Below are positions 7,422 to 14,999 of a stretch of 37,896 nucleotides of DNA, piece after piece (position 1 is the first letter of the stretch; each line of letters opens with the position of its first letter). Position numbers and translations under genes: made by a program. The stretch is taken from assembly GCA_031276865.1 (NCBI GenBank), contig JAISMF010000105.1, positions 1-37,896 of the forward strand, written 5' to 3'. This stretch comes from Deltaproteobacteria bacterium (GTDB lineage Bacteria > Desulfobacterota > Desulfarculia > Adiutricales > Adiutricaceae). The notes under the pieces were generated by a model. It was not told the DNA's origin. It saw only the letters and a list, made by a program, of their open reading frames with translations, and made no database searches.

Positions 7422-8312
7422 TTAGAGCGACTGCACCTTGTGGATCTCGTTAAACTCGAAGACGTTTAAGAACTTCCGCGCCCGATCGCTGTCCGGATTG
7501 TTGAAGAACTTCTCCGGGGGGCTGGCCTCGACTATCACTCCCTTGTCCAGGAAGATGACCTGGTCCGCGACAGCCCGGGCGAAGGCCATCTCGTGGGTCA
7601 CGATGAGCATGGTGAGGCCCTGGGTGGCCAGCTCCAAAATGACGTCCAGGACCTCCCGCACCATTTCCGGATCCAAAGAGGCGGTCACCTCGTCGAAGAG
7701 CATGATTTTCGGCTGCATGGTGAGCGCCCTCACAATGGCCACCCTCTGCTTCTGGCCTCCGGACAGCTGGCGGGGATAGGCGTCGGCCCGGTCCAAAAGT
7801 CCGACCCTCTCGAGCCAGGAGTTGGCCTCGGGGAGGACGTCCTCTTTTTTGCGGCCCTGGACCTTGCGGGGCCCGAGAAGGATGTTCTCGATGACCGTCA
7901 GGTGGGGAAAGAGCTCGTAGCTCTGGAAAACCATGCCGATCTTCTGGCGGATCTCCGTCCATTTAATGTCGCCGGTCGTGATGAGCTCTCCGTCCAGCTC
8001 GATGTCTCCGGAGTTTATCGGCTCCAGGCCGTTTAAGCAGCGAAGCAAAGTGCTTTTCCCGCAACCGGAGGGTCCCACCAAAACCAAAACGTCCGCCGGG
8101 CGCAGATCCAGGGATATGCCGTTTAAAACCAGCCTTTCGCCGTAGGATTTCACGAGGTTTTTAATGCGGAGAATGAACTTCTCCTCCCCCTGGCCGTCCG
8201 GCTGATCGCCGCTTTTAGGATCGGACCCTTTCTTCCGGCTTTCGGAATCTATTCCATCGTCCTCGGATTTCTCGTCTTTTAAAAGCTTGATCTCTATTTT
8301 AGACTGTTCCAT
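7422..8312 (-). CDS. Polar amino acid ABC transporter, ATP-binding subunit
   Basis: A 296-residue ATPase of the GlnQ/HisP family that powers uptake with the two permeases and binding protein upstream. It has Walker A GPSGCGKST, the Q-loop region MVFQSYELFPHL, signature LSGGQKQRV, Walker B IMLFDEVTASLDP and the H-loop IVTHEM. The N-terminus is unusual: about 45 charged, low-complexity residues precede the nucleotide-binding domain, beyond the family's usual ~240 residues. ATG at 8312 has an AAGGAA SD. It is the last gene of the four-gene operon, 92 bp after the second permease. Confidence 0.92.
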   Translation of the reverse strand: MEQSKIEIKLLKDEKSEDDGIDSESRKKGSDPKSGDQPDGQGEEKFILRIKNLVKSYGERLVLNGISLDLRPADVLVLVGPSGCGKSTLLRCLNGLEPINSGDIELDGELITTGDIKWTEIRQKIGMVFQSYELFPHLTVIENILLGPRKVQGRKKEDVLPEANSWLERVGLLDRADAYPRQLSGGQKQRVAIVRALTMQPKIMLFDEVTASLDPEMVREVLDVILELATQGLTMLIVTHEMAFARAVADQVIFLDKGVIVEASPPEKFFNNPDSDRARKFLNVFEFNEIHKVQSL

Positions 8313-8404
8313 AAGATTCTTTCCTTAATTTGTCCCCGTAAGTTTCCGTATTCTCAAAAAACACGGATAAGGCCGCTTAAGGGGAATTCCAACCGTTTTT
8401 CACC

Positions 8405-9085
8405 CTAGGCGCTCTGCCATCTTCCCTCGAGGTAGCGTGAAAAAAGCGATACGGGGTAGCAGATGATGAAATAGATTAGAAAGATGAAGCCGTACACCCA
8501 GACGCTGGCCATTGGATCGCGGATGCCTGAGACCTCCACTATCTGCTGGCCGACCTTCATAAGATCCGGCATGTTTATGAAAAACACGAAGGGAGTGGTC
8601 TTGATCATCCTGGTCGCGAGGTTGATGACGCCGGGAAGGAGCCGGCGCACGGCCTGGGGAATGATGATGTGGAAGTTAATCTGAATTTCCGTTAGTCCCA
8701 GAGCCCGACCCGACTCCCTTTGGTGGACGGGGATGGAGGTGACGGCCGAGCGCACCAGATCCGACATTTCGGCCACGCCCCAGAGGGTGAAGACCAGAAC
8801 CGAAACGAAAAAGGGGCTGAGGTTCACTTCAAAGGCCTGGCTTAGGGAGTAGTAGAAAAGAAAGAGCAGGACCAAAATGGGCATGATCCTGATAAACTCC
8901 AGATAAATCCGTAAAATGAAATTCCAGATCTTGCTTTTGGACGCCATCAGAAGGCCGGCCGGAATCCCCAAAACGATGGAGAGCCCCACCGAGACGAAGG
9001 AGATCCACAAAGTTATGCCCAAGCCGTCCATGAGCCTGGAAAAATTGCGTCCCGAAGTGAGGACGTTAAGAGCCGAATCCAGCAA
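8405..9085 (-). CDS. Polar amino acid ABC transporter permease
   Basis: About 226 residues, an inner-membrane permease of the HisM/GlnP family with several hydrophobic helices (for example MPILVLLFLFYYSL). The coupling-loop region ESGRALGLTEIQINFHIIIP contains the EAA-type motif that contacts the ATPase. An in-frame TTG at 9118 would give a longer product, but TTG at 9085 sits 6 nt after a strong AAAGGAGGT, so I place the start there. It overlaps the end of the upstream permease gene by 20 bp, indicating translational coupling. It probably forms a heterodimer with that permease. Confidence 0.9.
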   Translation of the reverse strand: MLDSALNVLTSGRNFSRLMDGLGITLWISFVSVGLSIVLGIPAGLLMASKSKIWNFILRIYLEFIRIMPILVLLFLFYYSLSQAFEVNLSPFFVSVLVFTLWGVAEMSDLVRSAVTSIPVHQRESGRALGLTEIQINFHIIIPQAVRRLLPGVINLATRMIKTTPFVFFINMPDLMKVGQQIVEVSGIRDPMASVWVYGFIFLIYFIICYPVSLFSRYLEGRWQSA

Positions 9086-9722
9086 AGCGGGACCTCCTTT
9101 CCAGGTAGCTGAAAACAAGGGAGACGGGGAGGATTATGATCAGATAGGAAACGACCAATAGAAAGTTGGACTCGGCGCTGTGCCCCTCTTTTAAAAGATC
9201 CTTGGCCAGGTAGACTAGATCCTGCATGGCCACGATGCTCACGACCGACGTCTCCTTCATTAAAAAAATGGTGGTGGCGGCGATGACGGGAAGCGCGACG
9301 GCCACCGCCTGGGGCATGATGATGTATCGTAAGAGCTTCAATTTACCGAAACCCAAAGACATGCCCGTTTCCACCTGGATCCTCCCCACGGCGGAAAGCC
9401 CCGAGCGGATGGCTTCCGACATATAGGCTCCGCCTAGAAAGGTGAGCCCTATGATCGCGCAGTGTTTTCCGTCTATCATGATTCCCAGCCTGGGAAGCGC
9501 GAAGTAGAGGAAGAAGAGCTGTATCATGAGAGGGGTATTCCTCCCCATCTCGACATACGCGTAAACTATCCGCCTTAAAACGGGAATTTTGTAAAAATTT
9601 ATAACCGCGCAAATCGTGCCGACTATTAATGAAAACAAAACTCCGTAAAAGGCGAGGGTTAACGTGACCCAGGTGGCGGCTCCGTAGAAAGGCAGCACCT
9701 TAAGTATGAAATCGATGTCCAC
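9066..9722 (-). CDS. Polar amino acid ABC transporter permease
   Basis: 218 residues, the second permease of the HisQ/HisM family. It has hydrophobic helices, a TPLMIQLFFLYFALPRLG segment shared with the family, and an EAA-like loop QVETGMSLGFGKLKLLRYII. The start is GTG at 9722 with a weak purine-rich SD. It lies 234 bp downstream of the binding-protein gene, separated by nested hairpins, and overlaps the next permease gene. Confidence 0.9.
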   Translation of the reverse strand: MDIDFILKVLPFYGAATWVTLTLAFYGVLFSLIVGTICAVINFYKIPVLRRIVYAYVEMGRNTPLMIQLFFLYFALPRLGIMIDGKHCAIIGLTFLGGAYMSEAIRSGLSAVGRIQVETGMSLGFGKLKLLRYIIMPQAVAVALPVIAATTIFLMKETSVVSIVAMQDLVYLAKDLLKEGHSAESNFLLVVSYLIIILPVSLVFSYLERRSRFAGFGS

Positions 9723-9840
9723 TTTTCTCTCTTCTTATTTGTTTCGCCGGTGAATAAATAAAAATTTTAAATGTTTTACCAGGGACTAACCGAAGAGCGC
9801 GGGTAAAGGCGGAGGCTGAAAAGAACGAATGGCGAAAGAG

Positions 9841-9921
9841 AGGGAGTCCCCTTCGTGAATTGTAATTCACGATCCGTTTCCTAAAGACGCGGAATAATAG
9901 ATAGTCTCACGGAGGGGCTCC
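9841..9921 (-). terminator. Nested hairpins inside the ABC operon
   Basis: An 18-base perfect inverted repeat (9854-9861 with 9864-9871) sits inside a longer near-complementary pair (gggagtcccc at 9842-9851 with ggggctccc at 9913-9921). It lies between the binding-protein and permease genes. Such intercistronic hairpins commonly stop part of the transcription or protect the upstream mRNA, giving more binding protein than permease. No T-run is present, so a stabiliser or processing role is as likely as termination. Confidence 0.5.
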
Positions 9922-9956
9922 CGCTCATAAATAAATGGAAAAAATGAGAGTCCGGA

Positions 9957-10799
9957 TTACTTCAGCTCTTCGGAAGTTAGAAGAACGGATTTAGGATCCA
10001 CGGTGTCGCCGTACACTGGAAGAAGGGTGGCCTGGTAATCCTTCTCGAAGAAGCCGTCGGCCGTAAGTTTCACTATCTCGTCGTTCACCCAGGACAAAAG
10101 CTCGCCGTTCCCCTTCTTGACCGCGGGGGCGATGACGTCAAGATCGCCTAGGAGATCGATGCCCGTCACGAAATCGGGATTATCTTTAACCCAGGCGAAA
10201 AGAAGGGTGTTGTCGTGCGCCAGGCCCACGCCGCGGCCGTCTCTAAGGGCGTTGAAGGACTCGGTGTTCTGATCGAACTTAAGTAGTTTCACCTCGGGAT
10301 GATTTTTGGTGAAGTAGGCGTCGGCCGTGGTGCCCTTATTGACGATGAGGGTTTTTCCGGCGAGCTGTTTCACGTCGGTGATGGGGGCGGATTTGGGGGA
10401 GGCGACGCCAAGGGCCACCTTCATGTAGGGCTTGGCGAAGTCCACCTGCTCGGCCCGTTCCGGAGTGACGGTGAAATTCGACAAAACGAGGTCGGCCTTG
10501 TCGGCCGTGAGGACCTGTATGCGGCTCGCGGCCTCCACCAAGACGAACTCCACCTTGTCCGGAGAACCCAGGAGGTCCTTGGCCACCTGGTGGGCCAGAA
10601 AGACGTCGTAACCCTGATTCACGCCGTTTTCATCCACGAAACCGAAGGGAGGCTTGTCGGAAAAAACGGCGATTCTAATTTTACCGGCGGCCTTGATTTT
10701 ATCAAGTTCTCCGGCGGCTTTCAGGGAAGTCGTGGCGATAACCAGGGTCAAAGCCAGAATGAATAATGTTAAAAACGGAACGAATGATTTGCGCGTCAC
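9957..10799 (-). CDS. Polar amino acid ABC transporter, periplasmic substrate-binding protein
   Basis: 280 residues. A signal peptide (MTRKSFVPFLTLFILALTL..., cleavage near ATTSLKA) is followed by a family 3 solute-binding domain: GKIRIAVFSDKPPFGFVDEN, DLVLSNFTVTPERAEQVDFA, GKTLIVNKGTTADAYF. It captures an amino acid in the periplasm and delivers it to the permeases downstream. The exact ligand cannot be read. The start is GTG at 10799 with AGGAG 6 nt upstream. It is the first gene of the operon, preceded by a long structured leader whose last hairpin ends in a T-run touching the SD. Confidence 0.93.
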   Translation of the reverse strand: MTRKSFVPFLTLFILALTLVIATTSLKAAGELDKIKAAGKIRIAVFSDKPPFGFVDENGVNQGYDVFLAHQVAKDLLGSPDKVEFVLVEAASRIQVLTADKADLVLSNFTVTPERAEQVDFAKPYMKVALGVASPKSAPITDVKQLAGKTLIVNKGTTADAYFTKNHPEVKLLKFDQNTESFNALRDGRGVGLAHDNTLLFAWVKDNPDFVTGIDLLGDLDVIAPAVKKGNGELLSWVNDEIVKLTADGFFEKDYQATLLPVYGDTVDPKSVLLTSEELK

Positions 10800-10852
10800 T
10801 TTGAACTCCTAAAAAAAAAGGCTTTAGGCCGAAACCTAAAGCCTGCGGTCAT
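10796..10852 (-). CDS. Possible 18-residue leader peptide overlapping the attenuator hairpin
   Basis: ATG at 10852 opens a frame that reads MTAGFRFRPKAFFFRSSK and stops with TGA overlapping the GTG start of the binding-protein gene. The whole frame spans the terminator-like hairpin. A ribosome translating it would melt the hairpin and then sit at the next start, so it could couple translation to read-through. The SD is weak (GAGCGGT) and the Phe run follows from the T-run, so it may be fortuitous. Confidence 0.3.
   Translation of the reverse strand: MTAGFRFRPKAFFFRSSK
10811..10844 (-). terminator. Intrinsic-terminator-like hairpin in the ABC operon leader
   Basis: On the minus transcript a perfect 10-bp stem (10835-10844 with 10819-10828, 6-nt loop) is followed by nine T residues and then directly by the AGGAG of the binding-protein gene. 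It has every feature of a rho-independent terminator, yet no gene ends upstream of it in this direction. That makes it a candidate attenuator controlling the transporter operon. Confidence 0.8.
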
Positions 10853-11032
10853 ACCGCTCAGCGATTGGAATAGATTTTAAAACAAAAAATGTGAAAAACG
10901 TTTTTCGCCCGCCCGGGGAAAGCCGATTTAAAAAAAACGAGATGTTAGTCCAAAAAGACTCGATTTCCCCGAAAACGAAAAAAAGACCCGCTCCCCCAGG
11001 CGCCTCCGTAAAGACTAGGAGGCTGATAATCT
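10845..11032 (-). promoter_or_regulatory. Structured 5' leader of the amino acid ABC operon (candidate riboswitch or attenuator)
   Basis: The predicted transcript runs about 230 nt from a promoter at 11039-11067 to the GTG at 10799. It contains a hairpin with 6-bp arms (11002-11007 with 11018-11023), a 7-bp pair (10915-10921 with 10964-10970) enclosing a smaller CGAG/CTCG stem, and a small GCGGT/ACCGC stem (10845-10857). It finishes with the terminator-like hairpin. I do not recognise a known riboswitch class in it. Confidence 0.55.
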
Positions 11033-11038
11033 ACAATA

Positions 11039-11067
11039 ATTTTAGGCCCCGGATTTGAACTTGTCAA
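11039..11067 (-). promoter_or_regulatory. Sigma-70-type promoter for the amino acid ABC operon
   Basis: On the minus strand TTGACA (11062-11067) is separated by exactly 17 bp from TAAAAT (11039-11044). This is the closest match to consensus that I noticed in the window, and it points towards the transporter operon. The transcript should begin near 11032. A 77-codon open frame over the same DNA has no recognisable product and is probably not a gene. Confidence 0.75.
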
Positions 11068-11766
11068 GCGAATGGGAAATAATTCCGATTGTTTTTCCAT
11101 GTTTTTACTTAAAAACAGTGAAAAACATTTACTTAATAGAATTTTAGAATAATATACGCGAAATGAAATAGTTAGCATATTATATTTATAATATGATAAT
11201 TATAAATCCACTCAGTCACAATATCATTTTAAGAATCTAATTATAGGACTAAATAATTTAAAAAAGACGTTTTATTATAATATGAGTATAAATATAAAAA
11301 TAAAAAGATAAAAAACAATCATATAATTTAAAATAAATAAAAAAACAAATTAATTTGAATTACGTTAATATAAAAATCGATCCCCCGCCTGGGAAAACAC
11401 GGCCAAAAGCGAGCCGAACTAACAATGATGGTTAAGATTTCCGCCCGGAAAATTAACCGCTGGAGTTGGGAGGACCCTCCAGGCGTTGGTCCTCAGGCGG
11501 AAAAACGCCGTATGGCGCCGATTCGGCGTTTCTGCTAATATGAAACCGACGCCCGGAAATACAGAGCCTCCTCCGCGGATTAAACCGCGGCTTCATCCGC
11601 CGGGGGGATGAAAACTCCGGACATTTCTCCAGGCGCCGGCTTATTGTCGAGGTTGACGCGATTTTTCCATGGTTTAGCCGCGCGCTGTTCCGATCGCTCG
11701 ATCCGCTTAAGCGGAAAACCCCATCCCGCCCAAGACGATGAAATCAGATAACCTGAAAACTCAATT
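11068..11766. other. AT-rich then hairpin-rich intergenic region
   Basis: 11100-11380 is very AT-rich with no gene. 11400-11640 is GC-rich and dense in inverted repeats: 11460-11465 with 11477-11482, 11471-11476 with 11488-11493 (mutually exclusive), 8-bp arms at 11503-11510 with 11524-11531, and 11573-11578 with 11585-11590. A perfect 14-bp palindrome (11702-11715) lies about 50 bp before the SrfA-like gene. A 10-codon frame (11738-11770) overlaps its start. A structured leader, small RNA or decayed repeat could explain this; I cannot choose. Confidence 0.4.
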
Positions 11767-13023
11767 ATGACTTTCCAACCGCTAACTATAAGCTATCTCT
11801 CTGAAAACTCATACGACGTAGTCGAGGGGATAAAGATCACCCGCACGTACGATCTCGTTTCCCAGATGTTAGGCGGTTTTTCAGGCGCGTCCACTATTCT
11901 CGCGAAACCGGTGGAAAACGCTCAAGGGGACGCTATCGAATGGCACACGTCTCTGTCCGGCCCTTACGCGCCGTATGAATATTTAACTCCGGAGGATAAA
12001 AAAATCGTTCACGCCTTCCTTCATGATTTTTCCCTGAGGATCTCAACCGCCTCCGCAGTTTTAAATCCCGCCGAGTCCCCGAAAACGCGCGTCGGCGGAA
12101 TTATTCTAAAAAAAATAGGGGACTCGATTCAAGGGTTTCTGGAAGGGAAGGAAACGGAAATAAAAATCTTCCTGGCGGGAAACGTTCCCGTCGTGACCGG
12201 ATGGGGACTCGCCCGGATAAAAGGATTAGCCCGTTCGAGCGTCATTCCAGGACAAGGGCAGCTGACGCCTAATCAACCGACTCCGGACGATGGCGATTCC
12301 GCTTTGTGGAACGGGGCGCGGGTTATAATTTCCGCCCTTCTAACAGTAATGCTGGCGACGGCTCTTTTTTTCGCGCTCAATAGGGGCGGGATCGCTTTTT
12401 TATTCACTTCAAACAACGCCCTCCCCATCGATGATTCGAAGCCGCGGCTGGAAAGGGAACTGTTCGCCCTTAAAAACAACTATTTCCAAACTCTTGAAGC
12501 CTGCGTTCGAATTGAACCGGAGCCCGAGCTCGAACCTCTGGCTAAAGAAGATATTTTAACGGAAGACGAGGAGGCGGAGGATCTAATTATCCTATCGGTT
12601 AACGCTCCAAAAGATGAACCCGAAATACAGCCGGGGCAGGGACTGGTGATACCCGAAGGCGGTGATCCAAACGATCTCTCGTTTTTAGAGGGATGCTGGG
12701 AGTCGGTGTCCAATTTGTTTAATTCGATAACGGACCTTCCCGTGGTCTACGTGTACTGCTTCAATAAAACCGGCAAAGGCACGGCCACGCTCAAGGAATA
12801 CGACAAAGCGGGAAAGCATACGGGCACATGCGAATCCAACACCACCGCCAAAAGAAGGGGCGACGCGGTTGTCATTCAGGACAACGGCGTGCGATGCGGC
12901 AACCACCGATATTACAAGTCTAAACTGACGTGCCGGAACGAAAAAGGCGGAACCGCCAAATGCGACATCGACCATCACCGGCGAAAATTCGACTCCAACT
13001 TCAAATTCCTGGGAAAATCCTAG
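11767..13023 (+). CDS. SrfA-like membrane protein
   Basis: 418 residues. The N-terminal region has QGDAIEWHTSLSGPYAPYEY and, later, IFLAGNVPVVTGWGLA, which resemble the N-terminal domain of SrfA-family proteins as I remember them (ERIDWY..., PVITFWGF). A single transmembrane helix lies at about 184-205. An acidic linker (about 225-290) leads to a C-terminal domain starting FLEGCWESV with six cysteines, again like the SrfA C-terminus. With one membrane pass, the Cys-rich domain is probably periplasmic and disulfide-bonded. SrfA is encoded with SrfB and SrfC in enterobacteria and linked to virulence, but its biochemical role is unknown. No srfB or srfC is nearby. The SD is poor. A lineage-specific homologue is likely, not a proven orthologue. 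Confidence 0.5.
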   Translation: MTFQPLTISYLSENSYDVVEGIKITRTYDLVSQMLGGFSGASTILAKPVENAQGDAIEWHTSLSGPYAPYEYLTPEDKKIVHAFLHDFSLRISTASAVLNPAESPKTRVGGIILKKIGDSIQGFLEGKETEIKIFLAGNVPVVTGWGLARIKGLARSSVIPGQGQLTPNQPTPDDGDSALWNGARVIISALLTVMLATALFFALNRGGIAFLFTSNNALPIDDSKPRLERELFALKNNYFQTLEACVRIEPEPELEPLAKEDILTEDEEAEDLIILSVNAPKDEPEIQPGQGLVIPEGGDPNDLSFLEGCWESVSNLFNSITDLPVVYVYCFNKTGKGTATLKEYDKAGKHTGTCESNTTAKRRGDAVVIQDNGVRCGNHRYYKSKLTCRNEKGGTAKCDIDHHRRKFDSNFKFLGKS

Positions 13024-13181
13024 CGTTTTCGTAAGAGTACCCTGGATCCACCCCTCTCTTTAGAAAGGGGCCGTGTTTACCAAAACCAAAGGCCGAGCAG
13101 AGGTTCACGCGGCCGGAGCGAAAGAACCTCGGAGAGGGAAAAACACGTTTATTAAGCGTCCACAGGTAAAACTCGCCCTAT

Positions 13182-14990
13182 TTATCCGGCGGCTTTTCCG
13201 TTTATGAGATTCACCAGGCTGTAAACCTTCTCATTAAGATTTTCGGCCGAATCAAAGAGGCTTTTCGACTGGGTGGCGTTTTCCTCCGAAGCGGAGACGT
13301 TGTCCTGGGTCACTTTGTCCACTTCGGTTATGGCCGTGCTTATCTGGGTCACTCCCTGGGACTGCTCGTTTGTCGCCTCGGCTATCTCGTTTATAATCTT
13401 GGATATCTCATCGACATCCCGGGTGAGTATCTTGAAATTTTCCGAAGTCGCGTTAATTAGCTCGGTTCCCTTGGATATATTTTGAATCGTCTCCGCAATC
13501 AAGCTCGCGGTGTTTTTGGCGGCGTCGGCGCTTCTTATGGCCAAATTTCTCACCTCTTCGGCCACCACGGCGAAACCCGCCCCGGCGTCTCCCGCTCTCG
13601 CGGCCTCGACCGCGGCGTTCAATGCCAGCAAATTGGTCTGAAAGGCGATCTCGTCTATGGTCTTGATGATTTTACTTATTTCGTTTCCCGAAGCGGCGAT
13701 GTTGTTCATGGCGTCGGTCGCCAAGTTCATGGATTTATCCGATTTGTAGACGGTCTCTTTCGCCTCATTTGATATCTCTCTGGCTTTTCGCGTATTTTGC
13801 AAATTGCTCTTAGCCATGGAAGACAGCTCTTCGAAGGCGACGCTCGTCTCCTCGATGGAGGAAGCGTTCGCCGAGGCTCCGGTTGACGCTCGATCCGACA
13901 AATCCGAGATATGATGCGCGGCGTCCTCGATTTTTTTGGCCTCGTCGGAAAGGGACTCTATGACGTTGTTAAGCGAAACGACGATGCCTTTAATGAGAAG
14001 ATAGGAGATGACAACTCCGAACAGGGCGGCCACGGCGAGGCCGATACCCAGAATAATCATCGTCGTTTTCACCATGCCGATATTCTCGTCGGCGAATTTG
14101 TACGTGACCGAGCCTAAAGACTCGTTTAGCCTGGTCACGCCCGACAACGCCTTGTTTCTGGCGTCTATTCTCTGGAGACGGTTGTTTGACGAATTGACGA
14201 TATTGTTTCTGAGGACGACTAGATTTTCGGAGCACACCACGAAAGCTTCTATAATTTTCTGAAGCCGGTCGATGTTCACCTTCTGACGGCTGTCGTCATG
14301 AAGCTTCTGGACGTCCGCTTTAATCACCTCGCTTTGCCGAAGAGCGTCGTCCAGGCGGGTGATGTCGTTTAGGTACAGTCCCAACACCATGTTCAGAAAA
14401 AAAGTGGAGCTCATGTTTGAGAGAAGCGCGGCTCTTTTGACTCTGTCGTAGGCCAGCTGGTAATCCTCCAGCGAAGCTCCGTTGGCTACGTAGTTTTCCA
14501 TGCGCTGCAGCATGGGAGTCTGGTACTCTTCGAAAACCCGCAGGTAATCCTCGTAAGACTTGTAAACTTTATCCCAGGAGTCCTTGGTGCTGGAGTTGAT
14601 ATCGGGGACGAGTTTGGAAATATCTTGAAAATCCTGATAAGCCTTGAAAGCGTCCTGTTCGACGGCCTTAGCCTGGGAGTCGTAGCGGGAGATGATATCC
14701 ATGGACGAACGCAGTCCGCCGAAGCGCTCCATAGACGACTGGCGGATGTCCATGGCCTCGTCCCAGAGGATCCTGTCTCCGGTTGAGGCGTAATCGGTTA
14801 TTTTCAGGCTCTCCATCACAAGCGAGTACCTGAGGAACGCCGCCTGCTCGTTCGCGGGAAGAACGATGGTCCGGAGATCCTCGGTTTCAACCTCTATCTT
14901 GGTGAGGTTGACGGCGAAAATAGCGCAGATGATTATAAAAATTCCGCAGATCGCTAGAATTCCCAAGGTGATTTTCAATTTAAGGGACAT
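13182..14990 (-). CDS. Methyl-accepting chemotaxis protein
   Basis: 602 residues. TM1 (about 3-27) and TM2 (about 308-334) flank a mostly helical periplasmic sensor of ~280 residues, longer than the standard four-helix bundle domain. The cytoplasmic part has a weak HAMP-like linker, then a methylation helix and the nearly invariant signalling tip [20 protein letters not shown] (about 445-465), which contacts CheA and CheW. There is no C-terminal CheR-binding pentapeptide. TTG at 14999 is in frame, but ATG at 14990 has a better placed SD (GGAAG). The ligand is unknown. No che genes are in the window. It converges with the SrfA-like gene. Confidence 0.95.
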   Translation of the reverse strand: MSLKLKITLGILAICGIFIIICAIFAVNLTKIEVETEDLRTIVLPANEQAAFLRYSLVMESLKITDYASTGDRILWDEAMDIRQSSMERFGGLRSSMDIISRYDSQAKAVEQDAFKAYQDFQDISKLVPDINSSTKDSWDKVYKSYEDYLRVFEEYQTPMLQRMENYVANGASLEDYQLAYDRVKRAALLSNMSSTFFLNMVLGLYLNDITRLDDALRQSEVIKADVQKLHDDSRQKVNIDRLQKIIEAFVVCSENLVVLRNNIVNSSNNRLQRIDARNKALSGVTRLNESLGSVTYKFADENIGMVKTTMIILGIGLAVAALFGVVISYLLIKGIVVSLNNVIESLSDEAKKIEDAAHHISDLSDRASTGASANASSIEETSVAFEELSSMAKSNLQNTRKAREISNEAKETVYKSDKSMNLATDAMNNIAASGNEISKIIKTIDEIAFQTNLLALNAAVEAARAGDAGAGFAVVAEEVRNLAIRSADAAKNTASLIAETIQNISKGTELINATSENFKILTRDVDEISKIINEIAEATNEQSQGVTQISTAITEVDKVTQDNVSASEENATQSKSLFDSAENLNEKVYSLVNLINGKAAG

Positions 14991-14999
14991 TATATCCAA

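Noticed and set aside
9854..9871. Palindrome as transcription-factor operator
   Set aside because: It lies in the middle of an operon between genes of one strand, so an RNA hairpin is the simpler reading.
11044..11067. tRNA T-arm-like sequence (GTTCAAATCC)
   Set aside because: No matching acceptor, D or anticodon stems around it; it lies in the promoter spacer.
10945..11178. 77-codon minus-strand frame upstream of the ABC operon
   Set aside because: It contains the promoter and the leader structures, has no family motif, and is better explained as non-coding leader.
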